This document shows positions 8,775 through 18,143 of a DNA stretch of 64,000 nt, in pieces (within the stretch, counting starts at the first letter, position 1; each line of letters begins with the position of its first letter). Position numbers and translations under genes: made by a program. The DNA is from Algoriphagus sp. (GTDB taxonomy: Bacteria; Bacteroidota; Bacteroidia; Cytophagales; Cyclobacteriaceae): NCBI RefSeq assembly GCF_030694375.1, contig NZ_JAUXYL010000023.1, positions 186,001 through 250,000 of the forward strand. Direction: 5' to 3'. The notes beneath the pieces were generated by a model, which worked only from the letters and a program-made list of their open reading frames with translations, ran no database searches and was not told the DNA's origin.

Positions 8775-9030
8775 AGCCCCACTTTTTAGCTTTGGCTTTG
8801 TAGTATTCATCCTTCCAATCCATTCCTTCAGGAAATTCAACCTTGGATTTCGGCAGTGACTTCATGTATTCCACTAATGTCATTCCGTTGGGGAGGGTTG
8901 GGCGTGGTTTGATCAAGGTCTCAAAGTGTTCTTGAACCAGGCTTGAGACACTAGTTTCGTGCTGCTCAGCGTATTGTTTGATTTTGTCGAGCAGATTTTC
9001 TTCGATGGTGATATTGAGCTTCTTTTTCAT
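8758..9030 (-). CDS. Ribbon-helix-helix antitoxin of the PIN toxin
   Basis: 90 residues. The N-terminal KKKLNITIEENLLDKIKQYA followed by ETSVSSLVQEH is a ribbon-helix-helix fold (DUF6364-like), and the C-terminal half is a charged toxin-binding tail with many Lys, Glu and aromatic residues. It is first in the operon, as expected for an antitoxin. Two near-identical 8-base palindromes 20 bases apart lie directly upstream (9034-9061), fitting autoregulation by paired RHH dimers. Confidence 0.8.
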   Translation of the reverse strand: MKKKLNITIEENLLDKIKQYAEQHETSVSSLVQEHFETLIKPRPTLPNGMTLVEYMKSLPKSKVEFPEGMDWKDEYYKAKAKKWGYEDLL

Positions 9031-9033
9031 AGA

Positions 9034-9061
9034 ATACGTATGAATGCTCTAATGTACGTAT
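9034..9061. promoter_or_regulatory. Double ATACGTAT operator of the PIN/RHH module
   Basis: ATACGTAT (9034-9041) and GTACGTAT (9054-9061) are spaced 20 bases centre to centre, two helical turns, starting 4 bases upstream of the antitoxin start codon. RHH antitoxins typically bind such tandem palindromes cooperatively. Binding by this antitoxin is inferred from position. Confidence 0.55.
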
Positions 9062-9347
9062 AAAGGATTGAAAATGATGTTCTTCTTTCGCTTATTGAAA
9101 ATGGAAATACAGAGAAAATATTGTAGAGATACAACCTTAGGCTGAAATTGATGAACTGCAACATGCTCATCTAACATTTCCGGAAGCGGGATTTTTTGTA
9201 CCTCTTCGAGGGTTGAAACCCCGAGAACTTATCAATGGATTTTTAATCCAAAGTACCAAATGGTGAAGATTAAAAATCTTGGGATAGGGCCTCGAAATTG
9301 CTCCCGATAGTATCGGGATTTAGAAAATCAAAAATTCCGAGGAGCGG
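9062..9347. other. Intergenic region between the VapBC-type pair and priA
   Basis: No gene is visible. It contains a fragment resembling the 8331 terminator (TTCCGGAAGCGGGATTTTTT near 9177-9196), an imperfect hairpin near 9206-9226, and the palindromic repeat at 9302-9318. It lies downstream of priA on the minus strand, and no clear T-tract terminator for priA was found. Confidence 0.4.
9302..9318. repeat. Small palindromic repeat, copy 2
   Basis: TCCCGATAGTATCGGGA is a perfect palindrome about a single base, 30 bases beyond the priA stop. It belongs with 3092-3107 and 57762-57777. Confidence 0.5.
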
Positions 9348-11870
9348 TCAACTAGGATCTACATCTACAATCCATCGCACCGATCGGAACTCAGGTCGAG
9401 AATGAAGCTCTTCGAGGATTTTGGCCAGGCTATCTTTAAAAACAGATTGCGTATTGCCGCTTCGATCCAGTTTGATCAGGCTTTCAAACTGATATTGATT
9501 CTTGATTCGTGCGATGATCCCTTTTTCCGGGCCGAGGACGATCTTTTTCACCGCAATATTCGCCATCTCACGATGAAGGGCGTGGGCGGCTTTTTCCGAA
9601 ACTTTAAAATCAGAATGCCTTGTTGTGATTTTCACCAGCTTGACATAAGGAGGATAGTAAAACTTCTTGCGGTCAAACATCTCCTGCCGGAAAAACTCAA
9701 AGTAATCGCCTTTGATCACTTTTTCATAGAGGTCATTATCAGGATTTCGACTTTGAATAATCACCTGACCCTGAACTTCTCTTCGACCGGCCCTCCCTGC
9801 CACCTGAGTGATCTGCTGATACGCTCGCTCACCGGATCGGAAATCGGGAAAATTCAAGATCCGGTCTCCGTCCCAAATGCCTACTACAGTTACTTTTCCA
9901 AAGTCCAAACCTTTGGTAATCATCTGGGTTCCAACCAAAATATCAATCTGCCCAGCTCCAAACTCATCCAACAAACGCTGATACCCATATTTATTTCGAG
10001 TCGTGTCGAGATCCATTCTTCCCATTCGAGCTTCGGGGAAAAGCAAACTTAGCGATTCCTCGATTCGCTCAGTCCCCATTCCCATAGTTGTCAATTGCGT
10101 ACTTCCACATGCAGGGCAGGATTGAGGTACTTTTTCCTTGTATCCACAGTAGTGGCAGCGCATTTCTTCCGCAAACTGATGGTAAGTCAAACTCACATCG
10201 CATTGCACGCATTGCCCTGTCCAACCACAATCTTCACACTGGATGTAAGGGGAGTAGCCTCGGCGATTTTGGAAGATTAAAACCTGCTCCTGATTATCTA
10301 AAGCTGCTTGGATCTTCTCCCGCATCATGCGGGTGGAGTCCAGTTTAAGCAAGTTTTTTTTTCGATCTCCGGCTAAATCAGCCAAATGATACTGCGGCAT
10401 CGTGGCATCCCCAAAGCGGTGATTGATTTCCACATAGCCATATTTACCCTGATTGGCATTGAAAAAGGACTCGAAAGATGGAGTTGCCGAACCTAAAAGT
10501 GTTTTTGCCTGATGGAAATAAGCCAACATCGTCGCTGCATCCCGGGCATGGAACCTCGGCGCAGGATCAAACTGCTTGTAGCTGGGTTCGTGCTCCTCAT
10601 CGATGATAATCATCCCCAAACTGTCAAATGGCAAGAATATCGATGAGCGAACCCCCACGACAAAAGAAAATCTCCCACTCAATACGCCATTCCAAACTTC
10701 GACTCGTTCATTGTCGGAATATTTGGAATGGTAAACGCCCATTTGGGAACCAAAGACCTTTTTCAGTCGACTCACAATCTGCGTAGTGAGTGCAATCTCA
10801 GGCAAAAGCAACAGTACCTGCGAACCGCTGTCCATTACTTCCCGGATGAGTTGGATGTAGATTTCGGTTTTGCCGCTACCTGTTACGCCATGCAATAGAA
10901 CTGTTTGCTTGCTTTCAAAATGTGTTTTGATCTCTTCGAAAGCTGCCTGTTGAGTTGTTGAAAGTTGTGCTGGTTCTTTCTCCGGTTCTTCCTCAGGAAG
11001 TCGATTTACCACGACTTTGAAAGACTCGAAAATCCCGTTTTTGATCAGGGTTTTAAGTGAGCTTTCAGAATCACCTTCCTCTAAAAGCCTGGCTTTATCG
11101 ACGCCATTTTCATTGAGCTGGGGTTTTTGGAAAACAGGAATGTCGCGTAAATACTTCAGCAAAATGGATTCCTGCTTGGGTTTGCCTTGAACGCCCTCAA
11201 AGACAGCCTCCAAAGCAGTTCTATTCGAAGCTATATCACCCGTCAGTCGAATTCTGGTTTCAACTTTTGGAGTATATTTTTCCAAAACTTTCTCGTAAAC
11301 CAAGATGGCTTCTTTAGCAACAAGACTTTTCAGAATCGGATGAATGGTCTTTACACCAAGGATCTTTTCGCAGTCTTCGTAGCTGATTTCCTCGGTTTTC
11401 TCCAAAGCTTCCAGGATTTTTTCTTCCCGGAAGTCTAGTGGGTATTTGCTTTCCTCTCGGTCAAAGTTCGGGTTGAGCTGAATTTTACTTTCGCTCGAAA
11501 GCCGCAATCCTGAAGGAACGGCAGCATGCATCACTTCACCGATATGGCAGCAATAATACTCCGCCATCCATACCCAAAAACGGATTTGAAGCGGATTGAC
11601 GCTGGGTTCGATGTCGAGGACATCTAAAATCGGCTTGGCTTCGTAGGCCTGAGGAGGCTTGTTGTGCACCTTACCGATGATGCCAGTCAGGACTTTCTTC
11701 TTTCCAAACTGCACCATCACCCGCGATCCGATTTGAATCTGGGATTTTAGATTTGTCGGAATTTTATAGGTGAACATCCTCGGAATCGGGACGGGCAGGA
11801 TGATATCGGCGAAATTATTCCCGCTGTCTTTTCCTAAAAATTCATGATCTCCAAACAGGCTTTCCACCAA
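9348..11870 (-). CDS. priA: Primosomal protein N' (PriA), replication-restart helicase
   Basis: 840 residues. PriA recognises stalled or repaired forks and reloads the replicative helicase. The N-terminal DNA-binding region (about 20-120, ADIILPVPIPRMFTYKIP) is followed by a superfamily 2 helicase core with Walker A GVTGSGKTE (near 328), a DEEH box (near 422) and GSATPSFES. Paired Cys motifs (CEDCGWTGQCVQC, CHYCGYKEKVPQSCPACGS; near 545-590) form the zinc-binding insert. The later helicase motifs include GTERIEE and TQMITKGLDFGKV. The start codon is 1 base after the stop of the DUF255 gene, so the two are cotranscribed. Confidence 0.95.
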   Translation of the reverse strand: MVESLFGDHEFLGKDSGNNFADIILPVPIPRMFTYKIPTNLKSQIQIGSRVMVQFGKKKVLTGIIGKVHNKPPQAYEAKPILDVLDIEPSVNPLQIRFWVWMAEYYCCHIGEVMHAAVPSGLRLSSESKIQLNPNFDREESKYPLDFREEKILEALEKTEEISYEDCEKILGVKTIHPILKSLVAKEAILVYEKVLEKYTPKVETRIRLTGDIASNRTALEAVFEGVQGKPKQESILLKYLRDIPVFQKPQLNENGVDKARLLEEGDSESSLKTLIKNGIFESFKVVVNRLPEEEPEKEPAQLSTTQQAAFEEIKTHFESKQTVLLHGVTGSGKTEIYIQLIREVMDSGSQVLLLLPEIALTTQIVSRLKKVFGSQMGVYHSKYSDNERVEVWNGVLSGRFSFVVGVRSSIFLPFDSLGMIIIDEEHEPSYKQFDPAPRFHARDAATMLAYFHQAKTLLGSATPSFESFFNANQGKYGYVEINHRFGDATMPQYHLADLAGDRKKNLLKLDSTRMMREKIQAALDNQEQVLIFQNRRGYSPYIQCEDCGWTGQCVQCDVSLTYHQFAEEMRCHYCGYKEKVPQSCPACGSTQLTTMGMGTERIEESLSLLFPEARMGRMDLDTTRNKYGYQRLLDEFGAGQIDILVGTQMITKGLDFGKVTVVGIWDGDRILNFPDFRSGERAYQQITQVAGRAGRREVQGQVIIQSRNPDNDLYEKVIKGDYFEFFRQEMFDRKKFYYPPYVKLVKITTRHSDFKVSEKAAHALHREMANIAVKKIVLGPEKGIIARIKNQYQFESLIKLDRSGNTQSVFKDSLAKILEELHSRPEFRSVRWIVDVDPS

Positions 11871-11871
11871 A

Positions 11872-13896
11872 TCAGGCTAAATATGGTAATTGAGATGCTG
11901 CTTCTTCCAATGTACTCACCGGTTTTCGGCATGCGTGATCGAAGCAAACATAAATTAAAGCATTTCCACTTGAATCGGGTGTTTTGCCCTGTAGAATTGG
12001 GGCAGTTTGTGTCAAAGTTTCTGACCAGCCAACAATTAGATTCGGAAAATAGGATGTTTGAATTTCCCGGGCTTTTGTTTCAGCGCCTTTTCCCACGATT
12101 CCGATTTCGGCGGTTGGCACCAAGCTTTCCAGATAAAAATGTGCCCAATTGCAGAGAAAACCAGGTTCTTTGATGATCAGCTCCTTCATTCCTCCCAGCA
12201 TTTTGGAGGCGATTTCCGAATATTTTTCTTCATAGGTGAAAAGCGAAAGTCGGTGTAGGTTTCTTGCCATCACAGAGTTGGAGGCAGGAATTACATTGTC
12301 AAATAGCTCCTTTTTGTTGGCAATGAGTTTTTCTGCTTTTGGATTGTTGAAAAAGAAAAAACCATCACTTTCATCGTAAAACTCAGCAATGCAAAAATCA
12401 GCCAATTGCTGTGCAAAGTCCAGCCACTCTGACTTTCCACTAGCCTCAAATCCCATCAAACTCGCTCGAATCACAGCCGCATAATCTTCCAGAAAGGCTG
12501 GAGTATAAGCTGTTTCGTTTTTATAGGTTCGGTGTAAAATCCCATTCACGATCATTTTTTGCTGAATGAAATCCAGGTTATCCATAGCCAAATCAAGCAT
12601 TCGTTTTTCTCCCGTTGCATAGAAAGACTGAATCAGTCCGGCTGACATCAATCCGTTCCATCCTGCCAAAACTTTATCATCTTTACCGGGATAAATTCGT
12701 TGATTTCGGACTCGGAGCAGTTGAGCTTTGACTTGTTTCAGCTTTTCCAAAAGTGCTATTTCGGTCATTCCAAACTCTGCTGCAACTTCGCCATAAGACC
12801 GAGTTTGGAACAGAATATTGACCTCCTCTTCCCAATTTCCATTGGGTTTAAGGTTGTAGAGTTTACTCAGCCATGGCATCTCATATGGGACGATTTCAGT
12901 CAATTCGGAATAAGTCCAGGTATAAAATTTCCCCTCAACTCCCTCGCTGTCGGCATCTTGGGCTGCATGGAAGCCACCCTCTTCTTGAAGCATTTCAGCT
13001 TCCAACCAGTTGACGGTTTCTTGGACTTTTTCCAGAAAAAAGGAATCCTTGCTTGCCTGATATGCTTTTGCGTAAAGTTCAAGCAGCTGTCCGTTGTCAT
13101 AGAGCATCTTTTCAAAGTGCGGTGCAAACCATTCTCCATCGACAGAATAGCGCGCAAATCCACCCCGAAGCTGATCGTAGATTCCGCCCATTCCGATTTT
13201 CCGAAGGGTGAAAAGGACCTTTTCCTGCAAGTTTTCATTTTTGTTGAGCAAGGCATAATCCAGCAAAAAACCCCAAATCGCAGGCATAGGAAACTTAGGA
13301 ATTCGGTTCATGCCTCCCCACTCCGGATCAAACTGAGCGCTGAGTTTGGCGACGATTTCCACTAAATCATCCGCATCCAAATCTGCGTTTCCAGCCGAAA
13401 TTCCGTATTTATCGGTTTCTTTTCGATTGAGACTTCTCCCAAAGCCTTCCGCACTTTCCGCTAATTGATCGGCATGTTTTGTGTAAGCGTCAGCGATATT
13501 GGCTAGAAGCTGCTTCCATTTAAGATTTGGAAAATAGGTGCCGCCATAAAAGGGTTTTTGATTGGGCATCAGAAAGACATTCAGTGGCCAACCTCCCTGA
13601 AGGCCCATTGCCTGCACCGCATCCATGTAAATATTGTCTATATCCGGTCGCTCTTCCCGGTCGATCTTGATGCAGACAAAGTGCTCATTCATCAGGTCGG
13701 CGGTGATTTGATCTTCGAAACTTTCCCGCTCCATCACGTGGCACCAATGGCATGCTGAGTAGCCAATCGATACGATGATCGGTTTGTTTTCCAACTCAGC
13801 TTTTTTGAGTGCTTCCTGTCCCCAAGGAAACCAATCTACAGGATTATGGGCGTGCTGAAGGAGGTAGGGGGATTGGGAATGTTGGAGACGGTTCAT
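11872..13896 (-). CDS. DUF255 thioredoxin-fold protein (YyaL/SSP411-like)
   Basis: 674 residues, the usual length. The N-terminal thioredoxin-like domain (1-165) carries the family signature NPVDWFPWG and a CHWCHVM active-site-like motif, then REERPDID and GGWPLNVF. The remaining part is an (alpha/alpha)6-barrel like an N-acylglucosamine 2-epimerase fold (for example the segments around [10 protein letters not shown] and AGWNGLM). The function of this conserved family is not settled. It is first of two genes, with priA following after 1 base. Confidence 0.85.
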   Translation of the reverse strand: MNRLQHSQSPYLLQHAHNPVDWFPWGQEALKKAELENKPIIVSIGYSACHWCHVMERESFEDQITADLMNEHFVCIKIDREERPDIDNIYMDAVQAMGLQGGWPLNVFLMPNQKPFYGGTYFPNLKWKQLLANIADAYTKHADQLAESAEGFGRSLNRKETDKYGISAGNADLDADDLVEIVAKLSAQFDPEWGGMNRIPKFPMPAIWGFLLDYALLNKNENLQEKVLFTLRKIGMGGIYDQLRGGFARYSVDGEWFAPHFEKMLYDNGQLLELYAKAYQASKDSFFLEKVQETVNWLEAEMLQEEGGFHAAQDADSEGVEGKFYTWTYSELTEIVPYEMPWLSKLYNLKPNGNWEEEVNILFQTRSYGEVAAEFGMTEIALLEKLKQVKAQLLRVRNQRIYPGKDDKVLAGWNGLMSAGLIQSFYATGEKRMLDLAMDNLDFIQQKMIVNGILHRTYKNETAYTPAFLEDYAAVIRASLMGFEASGKSEWLDFAQQLADFCIAEFYDESDGFFFFNNPKAEKLIANKKELFDNVIPASNSVMARNLHRLSLFTYEEKYSEIASKMLGGMKELIIKEPGFLCNWAHFYLESLVPTAEIGIVGKGAETKAREIQTSYFPNLIVGWSETLTQTAPILQGKTPDSSGNALIYVCFDHACRKPVSTLEEAASQLPYLA

Positions 13897-14055
13897 TGGG
13901 TTTGGAGGCTGGGATGTCAGGAGGTTGGGAAGCTTAAGTGATCCAAGTTGGAAAGGGTAAGTAGTAAAAGGTGGTTCTATTTCGGTATTGACAGTGAATT
14001 GGTGAAATTCCCCCTTTTAAAGGGGGTTAGGGGGATTTTTCTTCAATCAAAGATT
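13897..14055. repeat. Low-complexity and palindromic intergenic sequence
   Basis: Holds GGAGG/TTGGGA-rich low-complexity sequence (13897-13935) and the dyad CCCCCTTTTAAAGGGGG (about 14011-14027) followed by TTAGGGGGATTTTT. No gene or clear -7 box was found for the minus-strand operon. Confidence 0.35.
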
Positions 14056-15033
14056 TTAAACAACCAATAGCTTGGCTTTTATTTCTTGAATCTCCCTTGA
14101 AAAATCAAATTCCCCGTTCAATCGTTCCAGTTTGCCAAGTAAGTTTTGAAGGAATTTTTGATGGGAAGCACTTTCGGGATTGAAAGGTCGGTGGGCCAGT
14201 TCGAGTTGGACTTTTTGAATTTCAGCAACTTTGGATTGGGTTTCCGGTGAGAAAACCGTGCTTTTCCACTTCTCCCAGATGTAGTTTTCGGCTTCCTCGG
14301 TTGGGTGAATCCGGTCAGTTTTATAGAAGCGATAATCCCGCAGTTCATCCATCATAATTTCATAGGCCGGGAAATAGCTGACAGCCTCCATTCTACGCTC
14401 CAAATTGGCGCAGAGGACCCGAAGCATGCTTTTGCTCAGTTGATTTTCGGGGATTCCGTCTTTGATATGCCGAACGGGACTTACCGTCAGGATTATTTTC
14501 AGATTGGGATAGACTCTGGAAAAATTATCCAGGACATGCCAAAGACCCATTTCCATGTCTTCAAGTTTGGAAAGTGATTTCTTAAACAGTTTCTGAGGCT
14601 GCTTGTGGCAATTGGCCACTCTGCCGAAGGTTTCGTGCTCATAAATCCATGCGGTTCCCAAAGTCAGAATCAAGTGGGTTCCTTGCTCGAGATAGGTTTT
14701 GCACAGCTTTAGTCGCTGATCGTAATTTTCTTTCAGTTCGTGGGCTGTCTTTCCAACAACATCTGAATGGGTGGAAAAATGGAGAAAAAGCCCTTCCATT
14801 TCCAAGATTCCTTCTTCGTCTAAGGGATCATTGAAAAGCGCATGATCCAGCAAATCAGATAGATTAAGCGGATGAAATATGGTACCGAATGGATTAACCA
14901 AAACATCGAATTTGGCATCGAGCATCTTTTGACCTATGGTCTGAGCAAAGCAAGAACCCATGCTCAGGATCTTTGATTTGTGAGCGATTGGAAATGGAGA
15001 GGGTTGGATTTCAAAAGACGTATACCAATTCAT
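14056..15033 (-). CDS. GSCFA-family protein
   Basis: 325 residues. The diagnostic GSCFA string is present at residues 26-30 (ILSMGSCFAQTIG), followed by the conserved NPFGTIFHPLNL and later TLGTAWIYEH, TVSPVRHIKDG and a DRIHPTEEAENYIWEKW C-terminal motif. The Ser/Asp/His pattern (GSC, and D-x-x-HP near the end) resembles SGNH/GDSL hydrolases, so a carbohydrate or lipid esterase role is possible but untested. There is no signal peptide. It is apparently monocistronic. Confidence 0.8.
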   Translation of the reverse strand: MNWYTSFEIQPSPFPIAHKSKILSMGSCFAQTIGQKMLDAKFDVLVNPFGTIFHPLNLSDLLDHALFNDPLDEEGILEMEGLFLHFSTHSDVVGKTAHELKENYDQRLKLCKTYLEQGTHLILTLGTAWIYEHETFGRVANCHKQPQKLFKKSLSKLEDMEMGLWHVLDNFSRVYPNLKIILTVSPVRHIKDGIPENQLSKSMLRVLCANLERRMEAVSYFPAYEIMMDELRDYRFYKTDRIHPTEEAENYIWEKWKSTVFSPETQSKVAEIQKVQLELAHRPFNPESASHQKFLQNLLGKLERLNGEFDFSREIQEIKAKLLVV

Positions 15034-15609
15034 GACTTGAAGTTAAGGATTCCCAAAAGTTGATTTTCGATTTTTTTTAAAGGTTCCCACAGATTCCCAC
15101 AGAAAAAGACACAGATTTAAACAGATTTTTTAATAGGTTTTAAAGCTCTTTTTGCAGAAATGTACATTTGATGAATGATTATCAGCTTCTTTTCCAGTCG
15201 ATTAATTTAACCAATAAAACTAAACTCAAATTCTAAAATTATGGATCTCTTCGCCTTCACGCCGTGGCGTGGTCGCCTGTGCTGAGCGTAGTCGAAGCAT
15301 CTGTCTCCAGGCTTCCGGCCAATCCATAGAGATATTTGCACCGAGAAAAATGGCTTTCATCTAAATTATCCCTGGTTTTTTTAATTAAAGTTTATTTATA
15401 TTCTTTTAGCTTCACTTACCCTAATAATGGCAGGATTGAGTTCCAGTTGAAATGTGCTGTGGACTGTCGACAGTCGTCTGTTGACGTGTATCCGCATTAT
15501 AAATACCCCAAATCTAATTCACATGCATCAGTGCGGATACAAAAAATAAAGTTTGTGTTGCGTGTGATTTTTTAAGCGAAGCAAAGACTAATTGATCAAA
15601 AGCTAATTC
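15034..15609. other. 576-base intergenic region with dispersed repeats
   Basis: No gene was found. It holds the TTCCCACAGAT repeat at 15084-15130, a GC-richer block near 15243-15325 (CTGAGCGTAGTCGAAGC-type sequence, probably another dispersed repeat), and a perfect 14-base palindrome GACTGTCGACAGTC at 15462-15475. A TAAAGTTTG string near 15547 resembles a -7 box for the sigma factor gene but has one extra base. Confidence 0.4.
15084..15130. repeat. TTCCCACAGAT intergenic repeat, copy 1
   Basis: A run of CACAGA/ACAGATT words. The second copy at 21803-21848 is alignable along its whole length. Both copies lie just upstream of the start codon of a minus-strand gene. Confidence 0.5.
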
Positions 15610-16098
15610 ATGAACCGCGAGGACGAATTCATTTATCTCATCCAACAAAACCAGGGCTTGATCTACAAGATCACCACGATCTATACACGCGATAGGGAAG
15701 AGCAGAAGGATTTGTATCAAGAGATCGTCTACCAAACCTGGAAGTCCTTTGATCAATTCAAAAAGGCTTCCAAACCAAGTACCTGGCTTTATCGAGTTGG
15801 GATGAATACGGCAATCACGAATCTTAATCGAACCAAGAAAAGGGTAACTGCAGTACCATTGGACGGATTGGATTTGGATTTTGCAGATGATCTGGAGTCT
15901 GGATTAGAGAAGCGACTTAAAGCCCTCTATGCCGAAATCCGAAAGTTGGGACTGCTGGACAGGGGGATTGTTTTCCTTTTTCTGGAAGGAAAAAGCCACG
16001 ATGAAATCGCCGAAATCGTCGGAATCAGCAGTAGCAACGTCGGGACTCGCCTATCTCGAATCAAAGACAAGCTCAGAAAAGGAGTCAAAACTCACTAA
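15610..16098 (+). CDS. ECF-type RNA polymerase sigma factor
   Basis: 162 residues. Region 2 (about 8-75) includes the DLYQEIVYQTWKSFDQF stretch and TWLYRVGMNTAI. Region 4 (about 105-160) has LLDRGIVFLFLEGKSHDEIA with the helix-turn-helix GISSSNVGTRLSRIKDKLR. It should direct RNA polymerase to an envelope-stress or other dedicated regulon. It is followed after 11 bases by a small membrane-protein gene, the usual place for an anti-sigma factor. Confidence 0.9.
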   Translation: MNREDEFIYLIQQNQGLIYKITTIYTRDREEQKDLYQEIVYQTWKSFDQFKKASKPSTWLYRVGMNTAITNLNRTKKRVTAVPLDGLDLDFADDLESGLEKRLKALYAEIRKLGLLDRGIVFLFLEGKSHDEIAEIVGISSSNVGTRLSRIKDKLRKGVKTH

Positions 16099-16109
16099 AT
16101 CAACGAAAA

Positions 16110-16703
16110 ATGGAACTCGAAGAAATGAAATTATTATGGACTGATCTCAGTCTGAAAGTGGAAAAACAGGACAAAATTCAGAAAGAACTTCTAATGGAAA
16201 TCACAAAACAAAAATTCAGAGACAAATTAAACCATATCCGGGTTCCTGAAATTCTTGGTTCATTAGTCTGTGTGGGTTATGCCATGTATTTACTTTCCAG
16301 ATTTTCAGACTTTGAACTCTGGTATAATCAAGTTTTTGCCCTGATTACTGTTTTTATAATGATTGCCCTTCCCGCAGGGAGTTTGACGGCGTTGAAAGGG
16401 ATGCGGAATTCACGGATCGATTCAGAAACTCCTTCCGCAATTTTGGAGAAGTTCATCAAAAGCAAAATTCGATTCTGGAATGTCCAACGCTATGGGATGA
16501 TTCTGGGAGCAATAGTAATGATCATAATTTTACCTCCATTGGCCGAGTTGAAAGGCTCAGATGAAATTATTTCCAATCCTAAGTTTTGGCTGCTTTACGT
16601 TCCCGGAGTTTTTACATTAATGTTCTTTTTCTCCAGATGGACTTTGAAAAAGTATCGTGGAGTTATTGATACTTCTGAAAAAATGCTTCAAGAGTTGAAA
16701 TAA
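16110..16703 (+). CDS. Membrane protein paired with the ECF sigma factor, putative anti-sigma factor
   Basis: 197 residues. A charged N-terminal cytoplasmic stretch (1-45, MELEEMKLLWTDLSLKVEKQ) precedes four predicted membrane segments (about 48-66, 72-94, 127-147, 157-175). No zinc-finger HxxxCxxC anti-sigma motif is present. The role is inferred from its place in a two-gene operon with the sigma factor; the N-terminal helix would be the sigma-binding part. Confidence 0.65.
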   Translation: MELEEMKLLWTDLSLKVEKQDKIQKELLMEITKQKFRDKLNHIRVPEILGSLVCVGYAMYLLSRFSDFELWYNQVFALITVFIMIALPAGSLTALKGMRNSRIDSETPSAILEKFIKSKIRFWNVQRYGMILGAIVMIIILPPLAELKGSDEIISNPKFWLLYVPGVFTLMFFFSRWTLKKYRGVIDTSEKMLQELK

Positions 16704-16729
16704 ATTCGCTTAGGAAGTTAGCATTTTAA

Positions 16730-16752
16730 GGCTGGTCAATTGTTGATCAGCC
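16730..16752. terminator. Hairpin between convergent genes
   Basis: GGCTGGTCAA and TTGATCAGCC pair over 10 positions (one G-T) with a 3-base loop. It is placed between the sigma operon and the DUF1801 gene. The T-tracts are poor on both strands. Confidence 0.4.
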
Positions 16753-16798
16753 TATTCACCATTTTAAGCAAAGTCACAGCTAGAATGAAGGAAGTTCA

Positions 16799-17227
16799 TC
16801 ATTTGGGCATTGGATATTTTTCCTTCATAAAGTCATAAGACTTTTTGATCAGATCACGCAGAACTTCCTCATTCAGGTCAGAAAGCTTGTTGAAGTAGAT
16901 GCAGGAAGCTCCGGTTTTGTGTTTGCCGAGATTAGCCATGAGTTCCTCAAATTTCGTCTCCATGCAGCCAAGCAGGTAAAGTGAAATAGCGGCCTTTCGT
17001 GGAGCAAAACCAGCGATGAGAAACTCACCTTTTCTTCCGCTTTCGTAGTGGTATTGGTACTTTCCAAATCCCACGATCGATTCTCCCCACATCACAGCTT
17101 TCTCACCGGTAACATCTTCCATGATTTTTTTCAGGGAAAAAGAATCTGCCCGCTTTTGAGGATGTTCGGTGTTGTTGAGGAAATCATCCACTGAAGCGTC
17201 GGTTGGTTGGGTTTTATTTTCTGCCAT
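16799..17227 (-). CDS. DUF1801-domain protein
   Basis: 142 residues. DUF1801/YdhG-like features: VDDFLNN..., a central KYQYHYESGRKGEFLIAGFA strand region, KAAISLYL and a C-terminal IYFNKLSDLNEEVLRDLI helix. The biochemical role is unknown; the fold is a small alpha-beta domain. The start codon is 2 bases after the stop of the upstream VOC gene, so the two form an operon. Confidence 0.75.
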   Translation of the reverse strand: MAENKTQPTDASVDDFLNNTEHPQKRADSFSLKKIMEDVTGEKAVMWGESIVGFGKYQYHYESGRKGEFLIAGFAPRKAAISLYLLGCMETKFEELMANLGKHKTGASCIYFNKLSDLNEEVLRDLIKKSYDFMKEKYPMPK

Positions 17228-17229
17228 GC

Positions 17230-17619
17230 TTAAATCTCGTAAAGTTCTATCGGTAAATCGTCCGGATCAGCGAAAAAAGTGAAGCGCTTACCGGTATGTT
17301 CGTCTACTCGAATGGGTTCAGGGTTAATTCCTGATTTGACCAAAAAGGCGATAGATTCTTCGATGTTTTCCACTGCGAAAGCAAGGTGCCGCAATCCACA
17401 CGCTTCAGGTCTTGAAACCCGCTTAGGAGGATCAGGAAATGAGAAAAGCTCGATCAGATAACTTCCGTTTAATTCCAAATCCAATTTATAGGATTGCCGC
17501 TCTGCTCGGTAAACTTCTTGGATAATGTTAAACCCTAAAATTTCAGTATAGAACCTTTTTGACCGCTCATAATTGGAGCAAATGATGGCGATGTGGTGGA
17601 GGGATGTAAGATTGAGCAT
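17230..17619 (-). CDS. VOC-family metalloprotein (glyoxalase I-like)
   Basis: 129 residues with two beta-alpha-beta-beta-beta modules. Candidate metal ligands in the usual places are H8 (LTSLHHIAI), E57 (YLIELF), H78 (GLRHLAF) and E125 (PIELYEI), so a lyase or dioxygenase-type metal site seems intact. The NYERSKRFYTEILGF segment is typical of the GloA2 subgroup. The substrate is unknown. A 16-base perfect palindrome lies 26 bases upstream of the start. Confidence 0.8.
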   Translation of the reverse strand: MLNLTSLHHIAIICSNYERSKRFYTEILGFNIIQEVYRAERQSYKLDLELNGSYLIELFSFPDPPKRVSRPEACGLRHLAFAVENIEESIAFLVKSGINPEPIRVDEHTGKRFTFFADPDDLPIELYEI

Positions 17620-17644
17620 TTTGAAAATTGAAAGATTGGGGAAT

Positions 17645-17660
17645 AACTTGAATTCAAGTT
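17645..17660. promoter_or_regulatory. Palindrome upstream of the VOC/DUF1801 operon
   Basis: AACTTGAATTCAAGTT is perfectly symmetric and lies 26-41 bases upstream of the VOC start codon. It is a candidate operator; the regulator is unknown. Confidence 0.35.
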
Positions 17661-17858
17661 TGCAATTTTGCAGACTTACATTTGTCCGCTTGTGGAAAAT
17701 TTTTTTGTCGCAAAAATGGCCGTATAGAGGGTTCCATACAACAGAGGAAGTTTTTGAATTAAAAATTTGATTTTGAAATCCAAAGTTTTTAGGATCTACT
17801 TAAAAACTTAACTTTTGATTCTCCCTTCAAAAATGTCGGTTTTGCTTCAAAAATATTA

Positions 17859-18143
17859 CTACTTTCTCCACTGATTTAAACTTTTTCTTTGTACCATCAC
17901 AGTTTCAAGATTAGCGTCATCGATCACAGGGCCAGTGAGTAGGAATTTTGAAAATTCCACCTTTGGTTGATCAGCTTCTTTTTTTAGCAATAAATCAAGT
18001 TTTTTGGACAATTGAATCTGGTCGTCTAATGAAAGGTTTTTTGCAAGATTCAAAATCTTTGAAATACTTGGTTTCTCGGCTAATTTATAAACGGAAGGAT
18101 TGGATTCCTTAACCATGTCTATTTGCTTTTTCTTAGTTCCCAT
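17859..18143 (-). CDS. Small hypothetical protein, antitoxin-like
   Basis: 94 residues, Lys-rich and without Cys. The middle (ISKILNLAKNLSLDDQIQLSKKLDLLLKK) is a helical stretch like those in small antitoxin components that sit before PIN or RelE toxins, and the end RKSLNQWRK is also reminiscent of them. No toxin gene follows: 17620-17858 has no matching frame. It may be an orphan antitoxin or a plain hypothetical. Confidence 0.5.
   Translation of the reverse strand: MGTKKKQIDMVKESNPSVYKLAEKPSISKILNLAKNLSLDDQIQLSKKLDLLLKKEADQPKVEFSKFLLTGPVIDDANLETVMVQRKSLNQWRK

Noticed and set aside
9402..10052. Plus-strand frame of 216 codons inside priA
   Set aside because: Antisense shadow of helicase and zinc motifs.
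12700..13365. Plus-strand frame of 221 codons inside the DUF255 gene
   Set aside because: Antisense shadow with no family pattern or promoter.
14011..14027. CCCCCTTTTAAAGGGGG as the terminator of the GSCFA gene
   Set aside because: No T-tract follows on the minus strand; it looks like part of a dispersed repeat.
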